Shown one piece after another: positions 1 through 7,848 of a DNA stretch of 64,000 nucleotides (its first letter is position 1; each line of letters starts with the position of its first letter). Origin of the DNA: an uncultured Odoribacter sp. GTDB lineage: Bacteria; Bacteroidota; Bacteroidia; Bacteroidales; Marinifilaceae. The stretch is from positions 1 through 64,000 of the forward strand of contig CAJUQA010000008.1 in NCBI GenBank assembly GCA_910588375.1, written 5' to 3'. A program made the position numbers and the translations under genes. The notes beneath the pieces were generated by a model. The model ran no database searches. It was not told the origin of the DNA and was given only the letters and a program-made list of their open reading frames with translations.

Positions 1-2313
1 GATACTGCCGCCGTATTCATTGATTCCGAAAACGCCTTGACACTTTCTGCTAAAGACGGTATGCCGAATGTTTCTCTTGCAGCTTCTTATCCGAAAGGGT
101 ATGCCGGATTCTATGTGATGAAATACGAAACAAGTCAGGAGCAGTATGTGGAATTCCTCAACTCTCTGACCTTGGAACAGCAGAAAGCGCGGGTTGCCAA
201 TAACAACTTTGTTACCATGAAGCGCGGGGATTATGTATTCGGGGACATTGCCCAACCGAGTTGTCGGAATGGTATCGTGTTTATCGAACAACGGAAAGCA
301 AATACCCCCGTCGTGTTCGGTAATAATCTGAATCCGAATAATGATTTGTTTTCCACAGATGACGGTCAGACGTTGGCTTGTAACTACATGAGCATCGAGG
401 ATATGATAGCGTATTGCAGTTGGAGCGGTTTGCGACCGATGAGTGAATTGGAATACGAAAAGGCATGCCGGCGTTTCTATCCGCAAGTACCCGATAAAGG
501 AGAGTATGCGTGGAATACCAATAACGGAGTGAACCGTTTAAATGGATTGGGCGATTTAAATTACCGTGGAGATGAGAGGGAACAGGCATTAAGTTATCTG
601 AAGAACGTGAATAGCGGTACGACGAACAGCATCAACGGTCCCGTACGGTGTGGCTTGTTTGCCACGTCAGCAACGAATCAGACCCAGGCAGGTGCAACGT
701 ATTGGGCTGTTATGGAAATGAGCGGGAATCTGAAAGAACTGTGTGCGAATGTGAATTATAGCAATCTGAACGGCGGCAGTTGCGGTACGGGAGTATACAA
801 TGCCAACTTGTGGGACAAGACAGCAACGAAATATGGAGTTCGTGGCGGAGGCTTTAACAGTGCGGATGATTTACTGAGGACTTCCGACCGGACAGAGGCA
901 ATGAATTATTTTACCAGCATCACCCAACGCGATAGTACCGTAGGATTCCGCGGAGTGTACAGTCTTTCGGGCATTAAAATAGAGGGTGGGGAAATTCAGG
1001 GGGATACGACCTGCCCCGGCAATGAGTTGCGCATAGTCAATGTGCAGGCACCGTCTTGTCCGGATTTTCCCGATATGCGTTTCCAATACAACTGGTACGT
1101 CAAGAAACCGGGGGAGGCGAAGTTTGACATCATTTCCAATGCGAGCGGGGAGTCTTTCACTTACAAGGATTTTGAGAATACCACAACTTCTTTTGTCGTA
1201 TATCAATTCAAGCGTACGGGCATTTGCGCCATGGGTATGGCGGAGACGATAACGAACGTTTACGTGGCGCCTGTTCCTTGGACAGTAAATTTGGATACTT
1301 ATACGAATGTTTATCCTTCTTTTACGGTGACTTCTACATGGGCGACGATGCCTCAATCGCATTGGAAGTTGGAGGGTGCGCCTTCGGGTATTTCGGTGGC
1401 AGGCAATAAAGGTTTGATTTCGGGTTTAACGGCTAATTCGGTATTCTTTGCGGATGTGACGGTTTCTTCTGATAAGTGTCCTGGCCAGTCATGGACGAAG
1501 ACGTTGGAAGTGAGACGGGAGTTCGGTTACACGGGCGGTCAGCAGTCGATTACTTTGGCAGCTGGGAAATACAAAATGGAGTGTTGGGGAGCAAGAGGCG
1601 GAGGAGGATATAGTTCAGGAGGAAATGGCGGATATGCTTCCGGTAAATTATTGTTGAATAGTAGTGGAACATTTTATATTCATGTCGGGCAATTGGGAGT
1701 TGTTTCAACGGCGACGACGTATGGTGGCGGAGGTGGTGGCGGTATAAGTAATAGAGGTTGGGGTAATGGCGGACAGGGTGGTGGAGCGACGGATATTCGT
1801 ACGGTAAGTAGTGCCTGGAATAATGCCACGGGATTACGTTCCCGAATTATGGTAGCTGGAGGAGGTGGTGGGGGGGTACAATATAATGGAAATGGCATTT
1901 ATAGTGCAGCTGCTCGTGGTGGTGCTGGAGGGGGTAAGACTGGAAACAATGGTGTAAAATTAAATAGTGGTTCTGTCGCGGCAGGAACTCAAACGGGAGG
2001 TTATTCATTTGGCACAGGTAGAAGGGGACGGGATTCCAAATGTCCGGGATATGGTAGTTGTGAAGGTGGTGGAGGCGGTGGAGGCGGCTACTACGGCGGA
2101 CAGGCTTATACAGGAACTGAAGTATGGAGTGATGCTGCCGGTGGTGGTGGTTCCGGTTTCGTTTCCGGTATGGCGGGATGTAATTCGGTGAATGCAAGCG
2201 GAAGTCACACCGGTTCCCCGAATCATTATTCCGGCTATGTCTTTACGGACTGTTCGATGAGTAATGGAGCGCGCAATGGAGCTGGATTAGTGCGGATCAG
2301 TCCGGCAAACTGA
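1..2313 (+). CDS. SUMF1-like / glycine-rich surface protein, 3' part (5' end outside window)
   Basis: The reading frame is open from the first base, so this is the last 770 residues of a longer protein. Visible residues about 33-320 resemble the formylglycine-generating enzyme/sulfatase-modifying (SUMF1) fold: a YETSQEQY start, CSWSGLRPMSELEYEKACR, MEMSGNLKEL, VRGGGF and GFRGV. The cysteine pair that true formylglycine-generating enzymes carry after RGGSF is absent (here GGGFNSADD), so this is probably a structural or binding SUMF1-like domain. Two less clear, Ig/PKD-like segments follow. From about residue 507 there is a domain like the ALK/LTK-type glycine-rich domain, with long glycine runs, GGGATDIR and LRSRIMVAGGGG. 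No T9SS C-terminal domain is visible. It is likely secreted or surface exposed, but the signal peptide lies outside the window. Confidence 0.75.
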   Translation, partial: DTAAVFIDSENALTLSAKDGMPNVSLAASYPKGYAGFYVMKYETSQEQYVEFLNSLTLEQQKARVANNNFVTMKRGDYVFGDIAQPSCRNGIVFIEQRKANTPVVFGNNLNPNNDLFSTDDGQTLACNYMSIEDMIAYCSWSGLRPMSELEYEKACRRFYPQVPDKGEYAWNTNNGVNRLNGLGDLNYRGDEREQALSYLKNVNSGTTNSINGPVRCGLFATSATNQTQAGATYWAVMEMSGNLKELCANVNYSNLNGGSCGTGVYNANLWDKTATKYGVRGGGFNSADDLLRTSDRTEAMNYFTSITQRDSTVGFRGVYSLSGIKIEGGEIQGDTTCPGNELRIVNVQAPSCPDFPDMRFQYNWYVKKPGEAKFDIISNASGESFTYKDFENTTTSFVVYQFKRTGICAMGMAETITNVYVAPVPWTVNLDTYTNVYPSFTVTSTWATMPQSHWKLEGAPSGISVAGNKGLISGLTANSVFFADVTVSSDKCPGQSWTKTLEVRREFGYTGGQQSITLAAGKYKMECWGARGGGGYSSGGNGGYASGKLLLNSSGTFYIHVGQLGVVSTATTYGGGGGGGISNRGWGNGGQGGGATDIRTVSSAWNNATGLRSRIMVAGGGGGGVQYNGNGIYSAAARGGAGGGKTGNNGVKLNSGSVAAGTQTGGYSFGTGRRGRDSKCPGYGSCEGGGGGGGGYYGGQAYTGTEVWSDAAGGGGSGFVSGMAGCNSVNASGSHTGSPNHYSGYVFTDCSMSNGARNGAGLVRISPAN

Positions 2314-2341
2314 GAAGTCGAGAGATACAAAGGGGCGTGTT

Positions 2342-2375
2342 TTTGCTCAACTTATGAGCAATTTTTTCATCTTTG
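2342..2375 (+). promoter_or_regulatory. Promoter-like remnant ahead of the truncated ATPase
   Basis: TTTG at 2342-2345 and CATCTTTG at 2368-2375 (one mismatch to TAnnTTTG) are 22 bp apart, close to the Bacteroidetes spacing. This suggests the start of the following ORF is ancestral promoter DNA fused by deletion to the 3' half of the gene. Confidence 0.35.
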
Positions 2376-3073
2376 CAAAAACGCTTTTCTCCGTCTACAC
2401 ATTGGAGGAGGTTTTGCAGCGGAAGGTGGAAATCCCGGTGCAGTTTCATCCACTCCAATTTTTCCCGGAGTATCTCAAGCAGGGATATTACCCGTTCTCA
2501 TCGGAGAACCAGAACATTCATATCCAGCAGATTGTGAATCTTGCCCTCGAATCGGACATACCTCAATATGCCGGAATGAATGTTTCTACCGGACGCAAGC
2601 TCAAGCAGCTATTGGCCATTATCGCCAAAAGCGTACCGTTCAAACCCAATGTCAGCAGTATCGCCGCAGCATTGAATGTGAGCCGCAATAGTGTGGCGGA
2701 TTATTGCCTCTATATTGAAGAGGCGGGACTTATCGCCCAGCTTCGGGACGATACGGGCGGAATACGCGGATTGGGGAAAGTGGATAAGATATACCTTGAC
2801 AATACGAATCTCATATACACGCTTGGAGGCGAGAAAGCCGAAATCGGGAATGTCCGGGAAACCTTTTTCTTCAACCAGATGCGGGTCAATTATGATGTTA
2901 TCACCTCTTCGGTTTCCGATTTTTGCATCGGAGATTGCACGTTCGAAATCGGCGGACGCAAGAAAGGAAAAAAACAAATCGAGGGAATTCCGAACGCTTT
3001 TGTCATCAAAGACGACATCGAGTTTGCTTCCGGCAATATCCTGCCGCTCTGGCAATTCGGATTCGATTATTAA
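2354..3073 (+). pseudogene. C-terminal remnant of an AAA/DUF4143-type ATPase
   Basis: The 239-residue ORF matches only the C-terminal half of the Bacteroidetes ATP-binding proteins with an N-terminal AAA domain and a C-terminal DUF4143-like region. It keeps the GYYPF segment, a winged-helix-like part (SIAAALNVSRNSVADY), the KVDKIYLDN strand, a nuclease-like VRETFFFNQM region and the typical PLWQFGFDY end. There is no Walker A or B motif, so about half of the protein is missing. The first roughly 15 residues read through what looks like an old promoter rather than family sequence. An internal deletion is the simplest explanation. A functional truncated protein cannot be excluded. Confidence 0.7.
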
Positions 3074-3175
3074 GATACTTTTTAAGAAATTGAATATCGA
3101 CCGGTTCCCTGTAATGATATTATATTTGCAGCATCTACTAAGTGCCCATATCGGCAGGTCACGATATCTGCACTA

Positions 3176-3213
3176 TAAAAAAGATGCAAGAGGACTCCTT
3201 TACAGGAGTCCTC
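3176..3213 (-). terminator. Intrinsic terminator for the tat-yccF operon
   Basis: A perfect 9-bp stem (GAGGACTCC / GGAGTCCTC, 3190-3198 with 3205-3213) has a 6-nt loop. Read on the minus strand it is followed about 8 nt later by a T-run (3176-3181). It may also stop transcription from the left. Confidence 0.6.
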
Positions 3214-3294
3214 CCTGTTTATACCGGCTTCCCCATCTGCTGCAAGACAGACCGCTGACATCATAGAACACTTCTTTTAACTGTTTTTACTATT

Positions 3295-3663
3295 TTACCT
3301 GACATCGTGTCCGAACGGGGTGAGTGCCAGGGTGGCCAGTTTGAAATGTTGCAAGCCGAAAGGTATACCGATAATCGTGATACAGAGCAGAAGTCCGAAA
3401 AGCAGATGCGATAAGGCAATCCATAGTCCTCCGCACAGGAGCCAGAGGATGTTCATAATGAGGGAAAGGCATCCGCCGGCGCATTCTTTGTGGACAATCT
3501 CCCGACCGAAAGGCCACAGGGCCAGTATTCCCAGTTTCAGAGTCTGCAACCCGAAAGGGATGCCGATAATGGTAATACACAGGATGATGCTGGATATAAA
3601 ATACTCCAGGGCGGTTAAAATTCCTCCGAACAAGAGCCAGATGATGTTGCCGAAAGTTTTCAT
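3295..3663 (-). CDS. yccF: YccF domain inner-membrane protein
   Basis: This 122-residue hydrophobic protein is an internal duplication. The segment CITIIGIPFGLQ occurs at residues 29-40 and again at 94-105, each time followed by a KL..LAL.PFG stretch. This is the hallmark of the YccF family, whose function is unknown. It overlaps the end of tatC by 4 nt (ATGA), so it is probably translationally coupled to it. A role near the Tat machinery is only suggested by the gene order. Confidence 0.85.
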   Translation of the reverse strand: MKTFGNIIWLLFGGILTALEYFISSIILCITIIGIPFGLQTLKLGILALWPFGREIVHKECAGGCLSLIMNILWLLCGGLWIALSHLLFGLLLCITIIGIPFGLQHFKLATLALTPFGHDVR

Positions 3664-4487
3664 GATTCAAGGGTTTTGTCCCTGTTTTCCGATGCTTGGG
3701 GGGCGGCTTTTTTCACGACAAAGATGCTCAGTTCATACAGCATGTACATCGGAACCGCCAGCAGAAACATGCTGAACAAATCGGCAGGCGTGAGGATGGC
3801 TGAAATAATCAGTATCGCGATAAACGCATGCCGCCGGTACTTTTTCAGATGATGTGTATGGACCAATCCGGTTTTGGCTAAAAAAAACGCGAGGATGGGT
3901 ATCTCGAAAACAGCCCCCATGGCAATTGACAGGGTGGTGAAACTGGAAATATAGGAAGAAAGCGTTATTTTATTCTCTACAAATTCGCTGACTTGGTATG
4001 TGCCCAAGAAGCGGAATGAGAGCGGGAAAATAGCGTAATAATTTAACAGCAGTCCGCAGAAAAAGAGGACGAATGCGGCAACAATGGTGCGGGTGGAATA
4101 TTTCCGTTCGTTTTCATACAGGGCGGGTTTGATGAATCCGAAAAGCTGGTAGATAATGTACGGGGAGGCGAGCACCAGCCCGACATAGAAGGCTGCACTC
4201 ATGTGCACGATGAGTTGTGATGCGAGTTGCGTGTTAATCAAGTCTACGTGAAAATCTCCCGGACAGAGGGCGGGGAATTGAAGATAGGCCGCCAGTTTGC
4301 ACAAAGCCCTGTAAGTAATGAAATCGGAACGGTGAGGGGCGAAAAGAATGTCGAAAAGAGTCTCTTTGTTGACAAAGGCAATTACGGCTATTACGCCGAT
4401 AGCGACAGCTATGCGGAAAAGGACTTTCCTGAGTTCATCCAGATGATCCCAGAAAGTCATTTCTTGTTCCTGCTGCTTGTTTGTCAT
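3660..4487 (-). CDS. tatC: Sec-independent (twin-arginine) translocase subunit TatC
   Basis: The 275-residue multi-spanning membrane protein starts with the typical TatC N-terminus (TFWDHLDELRKVLFR). It has a long periplasmic segment after the first helix, the YIIYQLFGFIKPALYENER region, and the last helices with ILTPADLFSMFLLAVPMYMLYE. TatC is the receptor for twin-arginine signal peptides and works with TatA to move folded proteins across the inner membrane. It lies 9 nt downstream of tatA and overlaps yccF by 4 nt, forming one minus-strand operon. Confidence 0.95.
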   Translation of the reverse strand: MTNKQQEQEMTFWDHLDELRKVLFRIAVAIGVIAVIAFVNKETLFDILFAPHRSDFITYRALCKLAAYLQFPALCPGDFHVDLINTQLASQLIVHMSAAFYVGLVLASPYIIYQLFGFIKPALYENERKYSTRTIVAAFVLFFCGLLLNYYAIFPLSFRFLGTYQVSEFVENKITLSSYISSFTTLSIAMGAVFEIPILAFFLAKTGLVHTHHLKKYRRHAFIAILIISAILTPADLFSMFLLAVPMYMLYELSIFVVKKAAPQASENRDKTLES

Positions 4488-4496
4488 GAAGAAAAA

Positions 4497-4685
4497 TCAA
4501 TTTTCTTTTTCTTCCGTCTCATCTTTGATTTCCTCTCCCACACCGTTCATCCCATCTTTGAAACTCTTAACCCCTTTGCCCAAACCTTTCATCAGTTCGG
4601 GTATTTTCTTCCCGCCGAAAAATAATAAAACAACTAATCCGATAACCAATAACTCGGTGGTTCCAATCATATATGCCATGTTCAT
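4497..4685 (-). CDS. tatA: Twin-arginine translocase subunit TatA
   Basis: The 62-residue protein has one N-terminal membrane helix (about residues 8-22, ELLVIGLVVLLFFGGKKIP). A hinge and an amphipathic helix (ELMKGLGKGVKSFKDGM) follow, then a charged tail rich in Glu and Lys. This is the TatA/TatE layout, shorter than TatB. TatA polymerises to form the translocation path. It is the first gene of tatA-tatC-yccF, with a candidate -7 element about 40 bp upstream. Confidence 0.93.
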   Translation of the reverse strand: MNMAYMIGTTELLVIGLVVLLFFGGKKIPELMKGLGKGVKSFKDGMNGVGEEIKDETEEKEN

Positions 4686-4724
4686 CTTTATAAGGGATTA
4701 AATGTGATGTATTCCGTTCGGGAA

Positions 4725-4732
4725 CAAAGATA
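4725..4732 (-). promoter_or_regulatory. -7 element of the tat operon
   Basis: On the minus strand this reads TATCTTTG, an exact TAnnTTTG match, 39 nt upstream of the tatA start. No clear -33 TTTG was found at the expected distance. Confidence 0.5.
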
Positions 4733-4797
4733 CGTAACTAAATGAAAATCGGAAATGGAAAATTGGAATTTTGAAACCTTATGTCTGGAATTTATTT

Positions 4798-4805
4798 TAA
4801 ATTTG
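4798..4805 (+). promoter_or_regulatory. -7 element that decides the purF-like start
   Basis: TAAATTTG is an exact TAnnTTTG match. A TTTG lies 24 bp upstream (4770-4773), slightly too far. If the element is used, transcription begins near 4812, downstream of the first possible ATG (4781). Translation would then start at the ATG at 4832. Confidence 0.45.
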
Positions 4806-4831
4806 TGCCTCTTAACTTATCAGATAACTAT

Positions 4832-6250
4832 ATGAGCGGATTTTTTGGTTGCGTGTCCCGCAAAGAGTGTGTCGCCGACGTGTTTTACGGTACGGACTAC
4901 CATTCCCATCTGGGAACGAAAAAGGCAGGGATGGCTTTTTTCAACGGAGAAGACTTCGTACGTTCCATCCATAGCATAGAAAGTGCTTATTTCAGAAATA
5001 AATTTGAACCGGAATTGGAGAGATTCCGCGAATCCTATTTAGGTATCGGGGTCATCAGCGATATGGAATCGCAGCCGATTACGGTGACTTCCCATCTGGG
5101 ACGTTTTGCCGTGGTGACGGTGGGGCGCATTGACAACCTTGATGAAATCGTGGCAGGGTTGCTGAAAGAAAAAATCCACTTTGCGGAATTGTCCGGTTCT
5201 TCCATCAATCCGACGGAGGTCGTGAGCATTCTTATTAACAAAGGCGAGACCTTTAAGGAAGGCATCGAAAACGTCTATAAGAGAGTGAAAGGTTCGTGTT
5301 CTTTTCTCATCCTGACGGACAGCTGCATATATGCCGCCCGGGATAAGTTCGGCCGTACTCCCATTATCATGGGGAAAAACGAGTTTGGCTATGTCGTGGC
5401 GAGCGAAAGTTCGTCTTTCACGAATTTGGGATACAATATTGTCCGGGATTTGGGACCGGGTGAGGCGGTGCGTGTGTCCAAAGACGGGTTTACGACCCTC
5501 ATCGCTTCCGGTTGCCGCAAACAGATTTGTTCTTTCCTGTGGGTGTACTACGGGTATCCTTCGGCCTATTATGAAGGAATCAATGTGGAGGATGCGCGTT
5601 ACCGTTGTGGGGCTGCCATGGCGAAACGCGATAAACTGAAAGCGGACTTTGCCGCGGGGATTCCGGATTCCGGCGTGGGGCATGCTATCGGCTATTCAAA
5701 TGAGAAAGGGATTCCCTACAAACGTCCTTTCGTGAAATACACACCGACCTGGCCGCGTAGCTTTATGCCTCAGAACCAGAGTATGCGCGATCTCGTGGCT
5801 AAAATGAAATTGTTGCCCAACGAGGCTTTTACCCGTAATTCCAAAATCGTATTCTTGGATGATTCCATTGTCCGGGGAACGCAGTTGAAAGACAATGTGG
5901 TTAAACTGAGGGAGTGTGGTGTCAAGGAAGTACATATCCGCATTGCCTGTCCTCCTTTGATTTATCCTTGTTGTTTCCTCAATTTCTCCACTTCCCGCTC
6001 CACGTTTGATTTATTTGCCCGCCGGGTGATTCGCGATTTGGAGGGAACTTCCGAACTGACGGAAGAGATATTGAAACCGTATGCGGATCCCGATTCGCCT
6101 AAATACAAAGAGATGGTGAAAGTGATGTGCCAGCACCTGCAACTGGATTCCCTCCAGTTCCAGCGCCTGGATGATCTGGTGGCCGCTATCGGTTTGCCCA
6201 AAGAGCAATTGTGTACCCATTGCTGGGATAATTCCAGCTATATGGAATAA
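4832..6250 (+). CDS. Amidophosphoribosyltransferase-like protein lacking the glutaminase cysteine
   Basis: The protein has the two-domain PurF layout: an N-terminal class II glutamine amidotransferase-like domain and a C-terminal phosphoribosyltransferase domain. The PRPP loop VFLDDSIVRGTQ and the downstream PP..YPC segment are intact. From the ATG at 4832 (472 residues) the N-terminus reads MSGFFG, where PurF has MCGIFG, so Ser-2 replaces the nucleophile Cys-2. Glutamine hydrolysis should be lost or altered. A start at 4781 would add 17 unrelated residues and lies upstream of the likely transcription start. It may be an ammonia-dependent or non-purine paralogue. It is monocistronic and ends in a strong terminator. 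Confidence 0.8.
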   Translation: MSGFFGCVSRKECVADVFYGTDYHSHLGTKKAGMAFFNGEDFVRSIHSIESAYFRNKFEPELERFRESYLGIGVISDMESQPITVTSHLGRFAVVTVGRIDNLDEIVAGLLKEKIHFAELSGSSINPTEVVSILINKGETFKEGIENVYKRVKGSCSFLILTDSCIYAARDKFGRTPIIMGKNEFGYVVASESSSFTNLGYNIVRDLGPGEAVRVSKDGFTTLIASGCRKQICSFLWVYYGYPSAYYEGINVEDARYRCGAAMAKRDKLKADFAAGIPDSGVGHAIGYSNEKGIPYKRPFVKYTPTWPRSFMPQNQSMRDLVAKMKLLPNEAFTRNSKIVFLDDSIVRGTQLKDNVVKLRECGVKEVHIRIACPPLIYPCCFLNFSTSRSTFDLFARRVIRDLEGTSELTEEILKPYADPDSPKYKEMVKVMCQHLQLDSLQFQRLDDLVAAIGLPKEQLCTHCWDNSSYME

Positions 6251-6269
6251 AATACTTTTCGTTTACGGA

Positions 6270-6302
6270 AAACCCCTGTTCGTTGCTCGGACAGGGGTTT
6301 TT
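6270..6302 (+). terminator. Intrinsic terminator after the purF-like gene
   Basis: A 10-bp stem (AAACCCCTGT / ACAGGGGTTT) with an 11-nt loop is followed by more T residues, 19 nt after the stop codon. Confidence 0.8.
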
Positions 6303-6354
6303 GCACAATATAATTTCCGTTTCCTTTTCTTCGGTTAATTTTGTTATTTGGTAA

Positions 6355-6362
6355 TAATTTTG
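6355..6362 (+). promoter_or_regulatory. Candidate -7 element for the LytTR gene
   Basis: TAATTTTG matches TAnnTTTG. A second identical copy lies at 6336-6343. No well-spaced -33 element accompanies either, so the assignment is tentative. Confidence 0.3.
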
Positions 6363-6425
6363 TGTTTTGTTAAGTTATTACGGTATGCTCCCAACGGCAT
6401 ATTCAAACCTTAAAATAAATGAAAA

Positions 6426-6884
6426 ATGGGAACAACCGAAAAGAAAGAAAAAAGAAATGAAGGACCGGCTATTCCGGAAAAAGGGATGGAATGCGTGGCA
6501 TTTGAAGAATTGAATGCATTGAAAAAAGCCGGTTTACCTCCCGGTTATGTTACTGACGGTTTCTTTGTTAAAGCGCAGAATAATGATTTTAAAGTCAAAA
6601 TCCGGTATGCGGATATCGTTTGGATAGAAGCTATGAATAATTACAGTCATGTCCATTTGAAGGACAGTCGCTATATTACGCTTGCTTATAACTTGGGAAA
6701 ATTGGAGACTTTTTTGCCGGTGCGTTACTTTGCGCGTATCAACCGGTCGGAAATCATTAATATTCATTACGTGGACAAATATTGCGGAAATTCCCTTCAC
6801 ATCGGCAGGCATCTGTTTTTGGTAAGCGAAAGTTTCCGTAAATATACTTTTTCTTGTTTTAATGAGTTGGTCAAGAAAAGCTGA
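6426..6884 (+). CDS. Stand-alone LytTR DNA-binding transcriptional regulator
   Basis: This is a 152-residue protein with a charged N-terminal tail and a LytTR domain over about residues 50-150. Diagnostic stretches are DIVWIEAMNNYSHVHL, a threonine/aliphatic strand, FLPVRYFARINRSEIINIHYV and a C-terminal SESFRKYTF strand. No receiver domain, membrane segment or sensor is present, so the input signal is unknown. LytTR domains bind direct repeats ahead of their targets. The gene lies immediately upstream of, and in the same direction as, the DUF2589 cluster. It is a natural candidate regulator of that cluster, but this is inferred from position. Confidence 0.88.
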   Translation: MGTTEKKEKRNEGPAIPEKGMECVAFEELNALKKAGLPPGYVTDGFFVKAQNNDFKVKIRYADIVWIEAMNNYSHVHLKDSRYITLAYNLGKLETFLPVRYFARINRSEIINIHYVDKYCGNSLHIGRHLFLVSESFRKYTFSCFNELVKKS

Positions 6885-6945
6885 CAGGGGATAGGTTTGC
6901 CGGGACGGCCGTTTGGTTGTTGTAAAATGGTGTTTCACACAAATA

Positions 6946-6978
6946 ATTGGTTCGGGAAGGACGAAAGATTCATTTTTG
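6946..6978 (+). promoter_or_regulatory. Promoter of the DUF2589 cluster
   Basis: ATTG (6946-6949) and CATTTTTG (6971-6978, one mismatch to TAnnTTTG) are 21 bp apart. Predicted transcription start is near 6985, about 40 nt ahead of the first DUF2589 gene. Confidence 0.45.
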
Positions 6979-7026
6979 CATTGTAAGCTTACCGATAAGA
7001 CAGTATTAATTTAAAAATAAAAAGTG

Positions 7027-7842
7027 ATGGCAATAAGTAATGCTCCGTCGCAAGTGGCAACCAGTGCGTTGCAGGCGATACCTTTCAGTTCTATAATCGG
7101 CGGTCCGTTGAAAGCTTGTATTGAGGCCCAGGCCATGGCGGCCAAAACGACCTGGGATTTTATTCAGGAAGTGGGATTGAACATTGATCCCGAAACCGGA
7201 GATAAAAGTGCGGTCAATGTGGCGTTTTCTTTTATGCAAAACGGGCGTATGGCACAATTGAATGTGCCCCTGTTGACGATAGTCCCCATCCCGTATATCG
7301 CCATACACACTATCGACATTAATTTTAAAGCCAGTATCTCCGCTTCGTCTTCCAGTGTGAGCGAACAGACGGAAAGTACATCCATGGGCGGAAGCGCCGA
7401 TATTTCCGCTGGTCTGAAAATCGGTCCGTTCCACCTGGATGCGAAGTTTAATGCGAACTATTCTTCCAAAAAAGATTCCAAAGCGACCGAGGAGTCCAAA
7501 TATAGTGTGGAATATACTATGGATGTCGCTGTGAAAGCGGGACAGGAAAGTATGCCTGCGGGATTGGCGAAAGTGTTGGAACTGCTCGGTAATTCCCTGG
7601 ATGTTTCCGACCCGAAAGGGACGTTGGAAGTAAATGCCCGGAAACTCAAGGTGGGGGAAAGGCTCATCGCCACCTATAAGAAGAGTGACGGTCTTTTTGC
7701 TCCCGATGAGATTAAGAGTGACGGGGATAAATTGGAACTGGCAATAGAAGGCGACCAGGTTGTCGCTCTCCTCAAAGATGCCGGCACTTACCAAATCAAT
7801 GCCGGTGAGCGTACGGTTACCATAGAAGTTGTAAGTGAATAA
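7027..7842 (+). CDS. DUF2589 family protein, first copy
   Basis: This 271-residue protein matches my memory of the DUF2589 family. It has an N-terminal amphipathic block (IIGGPLKACIEAQAMAAKTTWDFIQEVG, residues about 23-50), the core VPLLTIVPIPYI followed by INFKASIS, and a middle region rich in Ser and Glu. A second conserved block MPAGLAKVLELL is near residue 178. There is no signal peptide or clear membrane helix. A GTG three bases upstream is possible, but the ATG at 7027 is the natural start. The C-terminal extension of about 70 residues (LKVGERLIATYKKSDG onward) is not shared with the second copy at 8679-9317. Function is unknown. Confidence 0.8.
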   Translation: MAISNAPSQVATSALQAIPFSSIIGGPLKACIEAQAMAAKTTWDFIQEVGLNIDPETGDKSAVNVAFSFMQNGRMAQLNVPLLTIVPIPYIAIHTIDINFKASISASSSSVSEQTESTSMGGSADISAGLKIGPFHLDAKFNANYSSKKDSKATEESKYSVEYTMDVAVKAGQESMPAGLAKVLELLGNSLDVSDPKGTLEVNARKLKVGERLIATYKKSDGLFAPDEIKSDGDKLELAIEGDQVVALLKDAGTYQINAGERTVTIEVVSE

Positions 7843-7848
7843 GCTATC

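Noticed and set aside
871..1362. Minus-strand ORF of 163 codons
   Set aside because: It lies wholly inside the SUMF1-like/glycine-rich gene, has no family features and uses reverse-frame codons. It is a shadow.
1690..2160. GGTGG-rich stretch as a regulatory or low-complexity non-coding repeat
   Set aside because: It encodes the glycine runs of an ALK-like glycine-rich domain in an open frame.
3190..3213. Hairpin as a riboswitch or attenuator
   Set aside because: It is a simple 9-bp stem after the operon end with a T-run on the minus strand, so a terminator suffices.
4781..4831. Upstream ATG of the purF-like gene
   Set aside because: It precedes the likely -7 element (4798-4805) and adds residues not expected in the family.
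5039..5683. Minus-strand ORF of 214 codons
   Set aside because: Fully antisense to the purF-like gene, whose motifs are clear; the antisense product is rich in His and Arg with no domain.
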